Shown piece by piece: positions 37,514 to 45,622 of a DNA stretch of 64,000 nt (position 1 is the first letter of the stretch; every line of letters starts with the position of its first letter). The position numbers were made by a program, and so were the translations under genes. Source of the stretch: Oceanobacillus alkalisoli (GTDB lineage Bacteria > Bacillota > Bacilli > Bacillales > Amphibacillaceae); NCBI RefSeq assembly GCF_021556485.1, contig NZ_JAKGBW010000003.1, forward strand, positions 124,001 through 188,000, in the 5' to 3' direction. The notes under the pieces are model-generated. The model saw only the letters and a list, made by a program, of their open reading frames with translations. It ran no database searches and had not been told where the DNA came from.

Positions 37514-38377
37514 TTATTCTGCTCCAAGTAAGTCAGCTGGTGCTTCCAAGGAAATTTTCCCTAACCTGCCACTACGGAGGTCCCGTAACACTATTTCAGA
37601 TACCTTATCAAAGTCCACTTCTCCCCCACTTTCCAATGCGCCGCGTTTTTTACCGATTCGTTCAAATACTTCAAGCATATCATCAAGATCTGCTTCTATC
37701 TCATAACGGTCAAATAACAAATCAGGATATTTTCTTTGTAAAAATTCAATAACAAATACCGTAATATCCTGTAAGGAGATGACCTGATCTTTAATCGTAC
37801 CGATCGAAGCAAGCCTATAGCCGACGATCTGGTCTTCAAATTTCGGCCATAAAATCCCAGGTGTATCCAATAGCTCAAAATCCTTCTTAATCTTTATCCA
37901 GAGCTGTTGTTTCGTAATACCAGGCCTATCACCTGTTTTAGCTGCTTTCCGGCTCGCAAGGCGGTTAATCAGCGTGGATTTGCCGACATTCGGAATACCT
38001 AATATCATGGCTCGATGCGGCCTTGGTTTCATACCTTTTGCCACAAGTTGGTCTATTTTCTTTTTTCCAAGCTGTTTTGCTAGTTGAACGACTTGTTTTA
38101 TATCGTCTCTATTATTCGCATCTACTGCGACTGCTGGAATATTTCTCTCTTTATAATAAGTAAGCCATGCTGCTGTCATTTTAGGATCTGCAAGGTCCCG
38201 TTTCATAAGCACAATCATTTTATCCTTATTCTGCACAATCTGATGCAACATTGGATTTTCCGATGATAAAGGGGCTCTTGCATCAAGCAGCTCAATTACA
38301 AAGTCAACAAGCTTGAGATTTTGTTCCACTTCTCGTCTCGCCTTTGCCATATGGCCCGGAAACCATTGTACTTGCAT
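37514..38377 (-). CDS. rbgA: Ribosome biogenesis GTPase RbgA (YlqF)
   Basis: Circularly permuted GTPase needed for a late step of 50S subunit assembly. The 287 residues begin MQVQWFPGHMAKARREV, then G4, G1 (GIPNVGKSTLINRL), G2/G3 (DRPGIT, LLDTPGILWPKFED) and a C-terminal ANTAR-like domain. The G4 motif, normally NKxD, reads VLMKRDLAD, with Met in place of the guanine-contacting Asn. It lies between lepB (9-base gap) and rnhB. Confidence 0.96.
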   Translation of the reverse strand: MQVQWFPGHMAKARREVEQNLKLVDFVIELLDARAPLSSENPMLHQIVQNKDKMIVLMKRDLADPKMTAAWLTYYKERNIPAVAVDANNRDDIKQVVQLAKQLGKKKIDQLVAKGMKPRPHRAMILGIPNVGKSTLINRLASRKAAKTGDRPGITKQQLWIKIKKDFELLDTPGILWPKFEDQIVGYRLASIGTIKDQVISLQDITVFVIEFLQRKYPDLLFDRYEIEADLDDMLEVFERIGKKRGALESGGEVDFDKVSEIVLRDLRSGRLGKISLEAPADLLGAE

Positions 38378-38386
38378 TATTTTTCC

Positions 38387-38950
38387 CTACTCTCCTACAA
38401 AATGAATTCGTTCAAATGGCCAGTAAATCAAACTGGCTTTTCCTACAATTTGATCCGTTGAAATTAGTCCAATCATGCGACTGTCGGTGGAATTTCCACG
38501 ATTATCTCCAAGCACTAAAACATGCCCTTCTGGTATGACATCATAGTTACCCGGTATTTCTTCCAAAGCGAAATCATTGCGGACAGAGTCGATGGTGTTC
38601 GCATCATTTTCATTCACCGGTAAAAAGTCCTGTTCGACAGGCTCCCCGTTAATATACAGTACATCATCATTCACTGCTACATGCTCTCCCGGAAGTCCTA
38701 TCACTCTTTTAATAAAATCTTTCTGTGAGGATGCGTGAAATACAACGATATCAAACCGTTCCGGGTCATTGAAATAATAACTGAATTTATTTACGATCAT
38801 CTGATCCCGGTCATGTAATGTTGGCAGCATCGATGGTCCATCTACAATTATCGGAGCGAATAAAAACATCCGCACAATAAAAGCGAGCCCAAGAGCAACC
38901 AATAAAGCTTTTGTCCATTCTATCCATTCATTCTTCTTCTTCTTTGCCAT
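38387..38950 (-). CDS. lepB: Type I signal peptidase
   Basis: Cleaves signal peptides from secreted proteins at the membrane. I chose the ATG at 38950 with GGAGGAGAAC upstream, giving 187 residues. One N-terminal membrane segment (about 13-33), then DGPSMLPTL with nucleophile Ser40, FIKRVIGLPGE with general base Lys81 and GDNRGNSTDSRMIG, the third signature. Gram-positive SipS type with a single anchor. At the ylqF position this corresponds to the B. subtilis sipS/lepB region. Confidence 0.96.
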   Translation of the reverse strand: MAKKKKNEWIEWTKALLVALGLAFIVRMFLFAPIIVDGPSMLPTLHDRDQMIVNKFSYYFNDPERFDIVVFHASSQKDFIKRVIGLPGEHVAVNDDVLYINGEPVEQDFLPVNENDANTIDSVRNDFALEEIPGNYDVIPEGHVLVLGDNRGNSTDSRMIGLISTDQIVGKASLIYWPFERIHFVGE

Positions 38951-39011
38951 CTGTTCTCCTCCGACACTCACATTTCCTTATCCTTCATAAGTTTTAACAA
39001 TAAGTATGTTC

Positions 39012-39017
39012 ATTATA
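39012..39017 (-). promoter_or_regulatory. Extended -10 promoter of lepB
   Basis: Minus strand TGTTATAAT: a perfect -10 TATAAT (39017-39012) with TG one base before it; no good -35. It lies just after the rplS terminator, about 60 bases before the lepB ATG, so lepB-rbgA-rnhB-ylqG-ylqH can be transcribed separately from rplS. Confidence 0.55.
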
Positions 39018-39040
39018 ACATTGAACGAGTAAGTAAAACA

Positions 39041-39077
39041 TCAAAAAAGGAGCCTGAACATCTGCTCAAGCTCCTTT
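39041..39077 (-). terminator. Intrinsic terminator between rplS and lepB
   Basis: Minus strand hairpin GGAGCTTGA ... TCAGGCTCC with an 8-base loop region, followed by TTTTTTG. It lies beyond repeat copy A (39145-39297), so that repeat would be part of the rplS transcript. Confidence 0.8.
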
Positions 39078-39144
39078 CTTTCATTTGATTCATAGGAAAC
39101 TAAAAATAAAAATCCTGTGGATAATCTTAACTAATGGCGTTAGC

Positions 39145-39297
39145 CACGTCCAGCTCCAGCGCCCAGCAACTAGCAAACTTCACACTCCTCCAATCGATAA
39201 GTCAACATCGGCTCTCTACGTTCGCCGTGTTTCCTTTATCTCCCTTCTGGAGTGCTCCAGTTTGTACGTTGCTAACCGGGCGCTTTCGCCTTTGTTC
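39145..39297. repeat. GC-rich palindromic interspersed repeat, copy A
   Basis: About 153 bases between the rplS stop and its terminator. The ends are complementary: CCAGCGCCCAGCAAC on the left and GTTGCTAACCGGGCGCT on the right. It aligns with copy B (50702-50885) along its whole length, sharing CTCCAGCGCCCAGCAACTAG, CCTCCAATCGATAAGTCAAC and AGTGCTCCAGTTTGTACGTT. From memory, similar units with an AAGCGC...GCGCT frame are common between genes in Bacillaceae. No ORF. Confidence 0.85.
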
Positions 39298-39310
39298 ATT
39301 ATGTCTGTAA

Positions 39311-39655
39311 TTAGCGGCGTTCTTTAATACGTGCTGCTTTACCACGTAGATTACGTAGATAGTATAGCTTAGCACGACGTACACTACCTTTACGGGTTAC
39401 TTCAATCTTGTCAACGCGTGGTGAATGTACTGGGAATGTACGCTCAACACCTACACCGTAAGAAATTTTTCTTACTGTGAATGTTTCGCTGATACCACCG
39501 TTTTGACGTTTGATAACGACACCTTCGAAAATCTGGATACGCTCACGTGTACCTTCAACAACTTTAACGTGAACTTTCACGGTATCTCCCGCACGGAATT
39601 CCGGGCGATCTGTACGAAGCTGATCTTTTGTAATTTCTGCAATTAATTCTTGCAT
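39311..39655 (-). CDS. rplS: 50S ribosomal protein L19
   Basis: Large-subunit protein at the 30S interface. I chose the ATG at 39655 ([16 protein letters not shown]) with GAAGGAGTGA upstream, giving 114 residues; an in-frame ATG at 39688 lies within the leader RNA. Conserved [20 protein letters not shown] and [17 protein letters not shown]. In B. subtilis it follows trmD closely; here about 560 bases of repeats, promoter and leader intervene, so it is probably a separate transcript. Confidence 0.97.
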   Translation of the reverse strand: MQELIAEITKDQLRTDRPEFRAGDTVKVHVKVVEGTRERIQIFEGVVIKRQNGGISETFTVRKISYGVGVERTFPVHSPRVDKIEVTRKGSVRRAKLYYLRNLRGKAARIKERR

Positions 39656-39679
39656 TTGCTTCACTCCTTCCAAACCAAT

Positions 39680-39733
39680 GTTCATCATTCTCTAAAGGAA
39701 CAGCGGAACATCGTTTATACGTGCATAAACACA
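39680..39733 (-). ncRNA. Probable L19 leader (r-protein autoregulatory RNA)
   Basis: The 5' untranslated region of rplS has a compact structure: hairpin GTTTATGCACGTATAAAC, then ATGTTCCGCTGTTCC, closed by GAACAT near the end. A leader upstream of rplS is known in Bacillus (L19 leader), and ATGTTCCGCTG fits my memory of its conserved core, but I cannot run a covariance model. It starts right at the predicted transcription start. Confidence 0.55.
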
Positions 39734-39739
39734 ACAACT

Positions 39740-39768
39740 AATATAGCACAAATTCGTATAGTATTCAA
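39740..39768 (-). promoter_or_regulatory. SigA promoter of rplS
   Basis: Minus strand -35 TTGAAT (39768-39763), 17 bases, -10 TATATT (39745-39740) with extended TG (TGCTATATT). Start near 39733, giving a leader of about 78 bases. It lies on the rplS side of the repeat elements at 39813-40156, so rplS expression need not depend on readthrough from trmD. Confidence 0.7.
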
Positions 39769-39812
39769 CACATTTCTAAAAACATTTGGATTCACCTGTG
39801 AATTTGTTCTAT

Positions 39813-39945
39813 TGGAGGTCCGCAGTCCCGATACCCCTCGCTTTCGTGGGCGGCTGGTGAGCCTCCTCGGGCTGAGCACGAAGTAGTCTCACCTAGGCCT
39901 GTCCTCCCACAGGGCTCTCGAGGTATCGGGCTGCCCCCGCCGGAG
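39813..39945 (+). repeat. GC-rich hairpin interspersed repeat
   Basis: About 130 bases in the rplS-trmD gap with complementary ends: GCAGTCCCGATACCCCTCG (39822-39840) and CGAGGTATCGGGCTGC (39919-39934). The middle reads GGGCGGCTGGTGAGCCTCCT, then TCTCACCTAGGCCTGTCCT. It shares its first half with 29383-29448 in the opposite orientation. From memory it belongs to a widespread Bacillaceae repeat type with GTGAGCCTCCTCG and TCTCACCT blocks. No ORF and no terminator T-run. Confidence 0.75.
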
Positions 39946-40009
39946 ATATTTTAGTCAGAATTTCTGATCATAATAGATGGGAAAAAACAAATAATATGAT
40001 ATTCAATGG

Positions 40010-40156
40010 AATGAATTTCATAATTACCAAAGTCGGCTATTCCATCACCATATGTAGTTGGGAACGAACCAACTCAACTACATATGGTGATGGTGAAGCA
40101 TTAAATACGTATTATGAAATTCATTAAATGAGCTAAAAATTTCTCTCGGAATAGCC
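40010..40156. repeat. Nested AT-rich palindrome
   Basis: Three sets of inverted arms in a 147-base stretch of the rplS-trmD gap: AATGAATTTCATAAT (40010-40024) with its complement at 40111-40125; GGCTATTCC (40035-40043) with GGAATAGCC (40148-40156); and a perfect 19-base pair CCATCACCATATGTAGTTG (40042-40060) with its complement at 40075-40093. The first two sets interlace, so not all can form at once. No coding frame. It could be a small mobile palindrome or decayed element. Confidence 0.8.
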
Positions 40157-40215
40157 CCTATACACCGATGGCTCCTCCGGGATGTCTAGCCTGCTCTGGG
40201 TAGTAAGCTGTCTTG

Positions 40216-40959
40216 TTACTCTTTTGCTTTATTTTGGTTGAGTTCGTCTAGTATCTGCTTTTCTTCTTTTGTGAAGGGGTAGTTCTCCAAGAGATCCGGG
40301 CGCCGTTCGAGAGTGCGGTTCAGGGATTCGGTTTTACGCCATTTTGCAATTTTTGCATGATCTCCAGATAGTAAAACATCTGGCACCGGCATATTCCGAA
40401 ACATTGCTGGTCTTGTGTAATGCGGGTGCTCCAGTAAGCCGGTTGAGAATGAATCTTCTGCTGCAGAGGATTCGTTTCCAAGCACATCAGGCAAAAGACG
40501 AACGACACTATCAACAATAACCATTGCTCCAAGTTCACCGCCAGTCAACACATAATCCCCGATTGAGATTTCATCTGTCGCTAGTCCTGTGCGAATCCTT
40601 TCATCATAGCCTTCATAATGACCACAAATAAAGACGAGATGCTCCTCTTCCGCTAGTTCTTCTGCCTTCTGTTGCGTATAACGCTCACCCTGAGGGCAGA
40701 GCAGCACAATTCGGGGATCCGTAGCTTTGTCTTCTAAACATGCATTTACGGCATCAAATACTGGTTGAGGAGTAAGTACCATGCCAGCTCCTCCGCCATA
40801 AGGATAGTCATCCACTTTTCGATGTTTGTTCATTGTATAGTCTCTAAAATTAACAAGATTATATGTGAATTTATTTTTTTCCTGGGCTTTTTTCAATATC
40901 GATGATTGAAAAACTCCTTCCATCATCTCAGGGAATAACGTCAAAATATCAATATGCAT
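40216..40959 (-). CDS. trmD: tRNA (guanine37-N1)-methyltransferase TrmD
   Basis: SPOUT methyltransferase that methylates G37 next to the anticodon and prevents frameshifting. The 247 residues include [23 protein letters not shown] and the knot region [16 protein letters not shown] with the SAM-binding turn; YEGYDERIR is also typical. The start overlaps the rimM stop by one base (TAATG type). About 560 bases of non-coding DNA separate it from rplS. Confidence 0.97.
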   Translation of the reverse strand: MHIDILTLFPEMMEGVFQSSILKKAQEKNKFTYNLVNFRDYTMNKHRKVDDYPYGGGAGMVLTPQPVFDAVNACLEDKATDPRIVLLCPQGERYTQQKAEELAEEEHLVFICGHYEGYDERIRTGLATDEISIGDYVLTGGELGAMVIVDSVVRLLPDVLGNESSAAEDSFSTGLLEHPHYTRPAMFRNMPVPDVLLSGDHAKIAKWRKTESLNRTLERRPDLLENYPFTKEEKQILDELNQNKAKE

Positions 40960-41474
40960 TAATCAAGCAGTCCTTCCATCGGTTCAATCATAATTCGCTT
41001 TTCTTCGACATCTACTCTTTTCACAACAGATTCGATATAAGGAATGTAGGCATCTTTTTTACCTGCTCGCTGTAGTACCCAGACATCATTTGCGCCTGGT
41101 GCGAGAATTTCTTTAATCGTACCAAGTTCTTCATCAGCAGCAGTATAGACCTTACACCCAATAATTTCATGGTAATAATATTCATTTTCCTCAAGTTCTG
41201 CCTGCTGTTCTTCATGGATTTGTAAGTAAAGTCCTTTATATTTTTCCACATCATTTATATTATCCATACCTTCAAACGTAAGCAGATCAAATCCTTTATG
41301 TATCCGGTGATGGGCAATAATGAGTGGTATCGCCGTTTCCTCATTCTCCTTTATATAAACTGTCTCTCCAGCTTGGAATCTCTCTGCAAAATCGGTAATT
41401 CTTTTTATTTTTACTTCGCCGCGAACACCATGCGTATTGATGATTCTACCGATATTAAACATTTTTTCTGTCAT
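40959..41474 (-). CDS. rimM: 16S rRNA processing protein RimM
   Basis: Assembly factor for the 30S head. The 171 residues have the N-terminal beta barrel ([20 protein letters not shown]) and a C-terminal PRC barrel with [21 protein letters not shown] chose the ATG at 41474 after CAGGTGGAAGAG; the in-frame GTG at 41483 is part of the SD. It is coupled to trmD downstream and follows ylqD. Confidence 0.95.
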   Translation of the reverse strand: MTEKMFNIGRIINTHGVRGEVKIKRITDFAERFQAGETVYIKENEETAIPLIIAHHRIHKGFDLLTFEGMDNINDVEKYKGLYLQIHEEQQAELEENEYYYHEIIGCKVYTAADEELGTIKEILAPGANDVWVLQRAGKKDAYIPYIESVVKRVDVEEKRIMIEPMEGLLD

Positions 41475-41487
41475 CTCTTCCACCTGC

Positions 41488-41877
41488 CTACTCTTCTATA
41501 CGTACAACAATATTATCTTGAATAACAATTGCTTGCTTCTTCATCAAATCTTCCCAATTTGTTCCAATACTTACTTCAACAAGAGATTCAACTTCCCCTT
41601 CAACAATTTCACTACCCATATTTAAAACTTCAAGCTGCTCTTCTTTAAATTCAATAAGTTCAATTTTTTCTTTTCTTTTTTCCACTTCATGATGAAACTT
41701 CCGCTCAATTTCTTGCTTGTGAACTCCTTTTTTATTAAGCATCTTTCGTTTTTCAAAAAGTAACTGTTGACACTCTTGTTCAAGTCGCATTTTTTGATCA
41801 AATAACTGGGCCTTTAATTTCTCTTTACTCTTTTCTGTAATGATTTGTCTCACTTCAACTCTTTTAATAATTTTCAC
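41488..41877 (-). CDS. ylqD: YlqD family protein
   Basis: A 129-residue protein of unknown function found at this position in Bacillus. A short N-terminal strand (MKIIKRVEVRQIITEKSK) precedes a long charged coiled coil (about 20-85) and a small C-terminal beta segment that ends in a run of Val/Ile (AIVIQDNIVVRIEE). No membrane segment. Between khpA (after a terminator) and rimM. The link to ribosome maturation is by neighbourhood only. Confidence 0.88.
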   Translation of the reverse strand: MKIIKRVEVRQIITEKSKEKLKAQLFDQKMRLEQECQQLLFEKRKMLNKKGVHKQEIERKFHHEVEKRKEKIELIEFKEEQLEVLNMGSEIVEGEVESLVEVSIGTNWEDLMKKQAIVIQDNIVVRIEE

Positions 41878-41974
41878 TGTTCTCCCTCACTTTCAGGCTT
41901 TTTACCATATAGATTATGGATATTTTTTAAAAAAAGAGGGTTATTCCTGATAAATTATACAGCTAAAATGTGCA

Positions 41975-42011
41975 AAAGGGAAAGAAGAACCAGTGGCTCC
42001 TTTCCCTTTTT
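41975..42011 (-). terminator. Intrinsic terminator after khpA
   Basis: Minus strand hairpin AAAAGGGAAAG ... CTTTCCCTTTT with loop GAGCCACTGGTTCTT, which starts immediately after the khpA stop. The tail is TTTTGCAC, so termination may be partial. It divides smc...khpA from ylqD-rimM-trmD. Confidence 0.7.
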
Positions 42012-42238
42012 TACATGATATCCAAATAAATCCGCTTATTCTCATCCGTTTTTGCTGCGTAAACAACGGTTCGAATCGCTTTTGCAATACGTCCATTCTT
42101 GCCAATCACTTTGCCAACATCATCTTCATGAACTTTAAGATGATAAACGATCTTCGTTTCCTCTTCCCTTTCTGTTACGCTGATATCCTCTGGATAATCA
42201 ACGAGAGAAGTGACAATAGTTTCGATTAGGGCTTTCAT
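42011..42238 (-). CDS. khpA: KH-domain RNA-binding protein KhpA (YlqC)
   Basis: Small 75-residue RNA chaperone made of one KH domain with the GxxG loop in KVIGKNGRIAKAIR. It pairs with KhpB (Jag) in other Firmicutes and affects cell division or sRNA function. It lies 9 bases after rpsP, the usual place. Length is standard for the family. Confidence 0.95.
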   Translation of the reverse strand: MKALIETIVTSLVDYPEDISVTEREEETKIVYHLKVHEDDVGKVIGKNGRIAKAIRTVVYAAKTDENKRIYLDIM

Positions 42239-42247
42239 GGTATCACA

Positions 42248-42523
42248 CTACTTTGCTTGATTTTTTTGCTCGTGGAATTTTTGCATGATGCCTTCTGTTG
42301 AAAACAGATTGCGGACTGTATCACTTGGTTTAGCACCGTTACCTAACCATTTAAGTGCCTTTTCTTCATCAATTTTAACTTCAACCGGGTTTACTACCGG
42401 GTTATATGTTCCGATTTGTTCGATTTGACGTCCATCACGTGGTGAACGAGAATCTGCTACAACAATACGGTAAAATGGATTTCTTTTTGAACCCATACGT
42501 TTCAAACGAATTTTAACAGCCAT
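42248..42523 (-). CDS. rpsP: 30S ribosomal protein S16
   Basis: Small-subunit protein. The ATG at 42523 ([20 protein letters not shown]) follows TTGGAGGTG and gives 91 residues; a longer in-frame start at 42538 lies upstream of the SD. Also present: [11 protein letters not shown] and IGTYNP. It follows ffh by about 100 bases. Confidence 0.97.
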   Translation of the reverse strand: MAVKIRLKRMGSKRNPFYRIVVADSRSPRDGRQIEQIGTYNPVVNPVEVKIDEEKALKWLGNGAKPSDTVRNLFSTEGIMQKFHEQKNQAK

Positions 42524-42627
42524 TACTTGCACCTCCAATAATAGTTATTCACAATTTTAAATTCTAACAGAAAATATATAGTCTGTAAAGGGTTTTTACA
42601 TGACAAACTATAATATTTTTTATTTCA

Positions 42628-43974
42628 TTACATAAATGGCAGTTTAAAACCGCCTTTACCCTTTTTCCCTTTTTGCATATTCGTCATTTGTTTCATCATC
42701 TTCTTCATTTCTTCAAATTGTTTAAGCAAGCGATTGACTTGGGATACAGTAGTTCCTGATCCTTTGGCAATTCTTTTTTTTCTGCTTGCATTGATGATAT
42801 TCGGTTCCTGACGCTCTTTTTTCGTCATCGATCTAGCAATCGCCTCAACCTGGGCGAGTTGCCCTTCATCGACTTGAGCATTTTTTAACCCTTTCATCTT
42901 GCCGGCTCCCGGGAGCATACCTAAGAGTTCGTCAAGTGGTCCCATTTGTTTTACCTGGTCCATCTGTTCAAGGAAATCATCAAAGGTGAAGGACATCGAA
43001 CGCATTTTTTCTTCTAGCTCTTTCGCTTGTTGCTCATCGACATTTGTTTGAGCTTTCTCGATCAATGATAAAACATCACCCATTCCAAGAATCCTGGATG
43101 CCATACGTTCCGGGTGGAAGGGTTCGAGCTGATCTAGATTTTCTCCCATTCCAGCAAATTTAATCGGTTTATCCGTGACAGCTTTAATAGATAATGCAGC
43201 ACCGCCTCGGGTATCCCCGTCGAGTTTCGTTAATACAACTCCGCTAATATCCAACTGATCGTTAAAGCTTTCAGCAACGTTCACCGCATCTTGACCAGTC
43301 ATTGCATCAACGACGAGAAAGATTTCATCTGGTGTTGTAATATCTTTAATCTCTTGCAGTTCTGTCATTAATTCTGTGTCCACATGCAAGCGGCCTGCCG
43401 TATCGATAATGACATAATCATGATGCTCTTCTTTTGCTTTTTCAATTGCCTGTTTCGCGATATCAACAGGGTTTGCTTCCGTACCTAGGGAGAAAACAGG
43501 CATATCTAATTGACCGCCTAGTGTTTCTAATTGCTGAATCGCAGCTGGTCGATAAACGTCACATGCTACAAGCATCGGCTTGCGGTTATGTTTCTTCCGT
43601 AAGAGGTTTGCAAGCTTTCCTGTTGTTGTTGTTTTACCTGCACCTTGTAAACCTACCATCATGATAACGGTAGGCGGGCGGTCGGCTACAGTGATTCTAG
43701 TGTTTTCTCCACCCATTAATTCGGTGAGTTCGTCACGGACAATTTTAATGACTTGCTGTCCGGGTGTAAGACTTTCCATAACTTCCTGGCCAACTGCCCG
43801 TTCTTTGATACGATTGATTAGATCTTTAACAACTTTAAAGTTCACATCGGCCTCAAGGAGAGCGAGTCGGATTTCCCTAGACATCTCTTTAATATCCTGT
43901 TCCGAAATCTTACCCTTTCCTGTTATCTTTTTAATCGTACTTTGCAGACGTTCGGCTAAGCCTTCAAATGCCAT
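42628..43974 (-). CDS. ffh: Signal recognition particle protein Ffh
   Basis: SRP GTPase that binds signal sequences and 4.5S/scRNA. The 448 residues: N domain, G domain with GLQGAGKTTTTGKLA, DVYRPAAIQQL, DTAGR and TKLDGDTRGG, and the Met-rich M domain with the RNA-binding region near GSGTTVSQVNRLLKQFEEMK, ending in MKKMMKQMTNMQKGKKG. It is partner of FtsY, encoded just upstream. SD GGAGG before ATG 43974. Confidence 0.98.
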   Translation of the reverse strand: MAFEGLAERLQSTIKKITGKGKISEQDIKEMSREIRLALLEADVNFKVVKDLINRIKERAVGQEVMESLTPGQQVIKIVRDELTELMGGENTRITVADRPPTVIMMVGLQGAGKTTTTGKLANLLRKKHNRKPMLVACDVYRPAAIQQLETLGGQLDMPVFSLGTEANPVDIAKQAIEKAKEEHHDYVIIDTAGRLHVDTELMTELQEIKDITTPDEIFLVVDAMTGQDAVNVAESFNDQLDISGVVLTKLDGDTRGGAALSIKAVTDKPIKFAGMGENLDQLEPFHPERMASRILGMGDVLSLIEKAQTNVDEQQAKELEEKMRSMSFTFDDFLEQMDQVKQMGPLDELLGMLPGAGKMKGLKNAQVDEGQLAQVEAIARSMTKKERQEPNIINASRKKRIAKGSGTTVSQVNRLLKQFEEMKKMMKQMTNMQKGKKGKGGFKLPFM

Positions 43975-43987
43975 AGAAGGTATCCTC

Positions 43988-44305
43988 CTAATCTAATTCT
44001 TTTAGTTTGTTCACTAACTGTTTTATCTCTTCACTGGATGCTTTTTGCTCCAACTCATTGATAATTTTCGTTCGGCTGCTGAACTTTTCATATAAGTTCA
44101 GCTTTTCTTCATAGGATTCAAGCATTGCTTCCGTTCGTTTAATATTGTCATAAACCGCCTGGCGGGATACGGAAAACACTTCCGAAATCTCGCTAAGCGA
44201 AAGATCTTCCAAATAATATAGCTTCATATACTTTTTTTGTTTCGAAGTTAAAAGATCTTGGTAAAAATCAAACAAATAATTAACGCGCATTGTTTTTTCC
44301 AGCAA
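43988..44305 (-). CDS. ylxM: SRP-associated helix-turn-helix protein YlxM
   Basis: A 105-residue protein encoded before ffh in Firmicutes; in streptococci it modulates SRP function. The helix-turn-helix is [20 protein letters not shown], preceded by [20 protein letters not shown] chose TTG at 44305 ([11 protein letters not shown]), 8 bases after AAGGGG, over TTG at 44311, only 2 bases from that SD. A 210-base inverted-repeat element sits directly upstream, 5' of the SD. Confidence 0.94.
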   Translation of the reverse strand: MLEKTMRVNYLFDFYQDLLTSKQKKYMKLYYLEDLSLSEISEVFSVSRQAVYDNIKRTEAMLESYEEKLNLYEKFSSRTKIINELEQKASSEEIKQLVNKLKELD

Positions 44306-44316
44306 TGGCAACGCCC

Positions 44317-44546
44317 CTTGTTAAGTAAGTGTTCAAAAGGAGGATAAAAAAGACCGAGGTCGGTTAAGAACGCAACGTCCTGTTGCAAAACCCACACTAG
44401 CACATCCTATGTGTCGAAGTTCGAGGCGGCGTAGCTTTTAGCACCGGAATGTACGTAAACAGGTACACGAGGAGCGGAAAAGCAAGCCAACGAAGAAATT
44501 CGAAGTGTCTTTTTTACCGGACTTTTTAAACACCCTCTTGTTAAGT
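44317..44546. mobile_element. MITE-like element with terminal inverted repeats and a 10-base direct duplication
   Basis: The sequence CTTGTTAAGT occurs at 44317-44326 and again at 44537-44546 and flanks a 210-base unit (44327-44536). The unit's ends are inverted repeats: AAGTGTTCAAAAGG at the left and the complement AGGGTGTTTAAAAAGTCC at the right, and both lead into (G/A)TAAAAAAGAC. It contains no transposase or long ORF. From memory, similar TTCAAAAAGTCCGG-type units occur elsewhere in Bacillaceae. It splits ftsY from ylxM within the smc-ftsY-ylxM-ffh operon. Confidence 0.8.
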
Positions 44547-44590
44547 GAAATCTCTTTACAAGTAATCATAACGAATGGATTGCTTTACTG

Positions 44591-45607
44591 TCAAGATTCG
44601 TCCTCGTCTTCCACACCTTCTTCTTCCAGCATATCGGCAAATAAGCCATAAACGAATAAAGAAGCATCAAATTCTTGTAAATCACCTATCTGCTCTCCGA
44701 GACCGATATATTTGACTGGTATGTTCAATTCATTGCGGATAGCAAGCACGATACCACCCTTTGCTGTACCATCGAGCTTCGTTAAAACGATTCCCGAAAC
44801 GTCTGTCGCCTGGGAGAAAGTCTTCGCCTGATTTAAGGCGTTCTGTCCGGTTGTTGCGTCAAGAACTAATAATACTTCATGTGGCGCCCCGGGGATTTCT
44901 CTTTCAATGACACGCTTAATTTTCTCCAATTCATTCATTAAATTGACCTTATTTTGCAATCTGCCTGCTGTGTCACAAAGAAGTACATCTGCGTTACGCG
45001 ATTTGGCTGCACGGATGCCATCATAGATTACAGCCGCAGGGTCACTTCCAGCGCTCTGCTTAATCACTTCGACACCAGCACGCTCGCCCCACTCTTCCAG
45101 TTGCTCAATTGCTCCGGCCCGAAATGTATCACCTGCTGCCATCATAACTTTCTTACCTTCTTCTTTCAATTGTTGGGCAAGCTTGCCAATGGATGTTGTT
45201 TTTCCAACACCATTCACACCAACGACAAGGATAACGGTCATTTCATTTTCCTGGATATTCAAATTCTCAATATCCTCATTATCTTCTCCGTAATAAATCT
45301 CTACTAATTTTTCCGAAATAACATCTTTGACTTCTTCGGTATCTTTAATGTTTTGGCGTTTTACTTCCATCTTCAGTTCATCAACTAAATCCATTACCGT
45401 TGTGACACCAACATCAGCAGAAATCAGAACTTCCTCCAACTCTTCGAAAAAATCCTCATCCACTTTACGGTAACGCGCTAGCAAATCATTTATTCTTCCG
45501 GAAAAAACGCCCCGGGTTTTCTTCATACCCTCTTTATATTTTTCTTGAACTTGCTCTGCACCGTCATCTTGTTTAAAACGTTTTTTCAGTTTATCAAAAA
45601 AACTCAT
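44591..45607 (-). CDS. ftsY: Signal recognition particle receptor FtsY
   Basis: Membrane-associated SRP receptor GTPase. The 338 residues: a short acidic/basic N-terminal region (MSFFDKLKKRFKQDDGAEQV), then the NG domain with GVNGVGKTTSIGKLA, GDTFRAGAIEQL, DTAGRLQ and TKLDGTAKGG, and IGLGEQIGDLQEF near the end. It is 15 bases after smc, as in Bacillus. The last residues are very acidic. Confidence 0.98.
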   Translation of the reverse strand: MSFFDKLKKRFKQDDGAEQVQEKYKEGMKKTRGVFSGRINDLLARYRKVDEDFFEELEEVLISADVGVTTVMDLVDELKMEVKRQNIKDTEEVKDVISEKLVEIYYGEDNEDIENLNIQENEMTVILVVGVNGVGKTTSIGKLAQQLKEEGKKVMMAAGDTFRAGAIEQLEEWGERAGVEVIKQSAGSDPAAVIYDGIRAAKSRNADVLLCDTAGRLQNKVNLMNELEKIKRVIEREIPGAPHEVLLVLDATTGQNALNQAKTFSQATDVSGIVLTKLDGTAKGGIVLAIRNELNIPVKYIGLGEQIGDLQEFDASLFVYGLFADMLEEEGVEDEDES

Positions 45608-45622
45608 GGCCCTTTTTCCTCC

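Noticed and set aside
39145-39297. Repeat copy A as a CRISPR or transcription terminator
   Set aside because: A single unit with no spacer series, and no T-run; the actual terminator is at 39041-39077.
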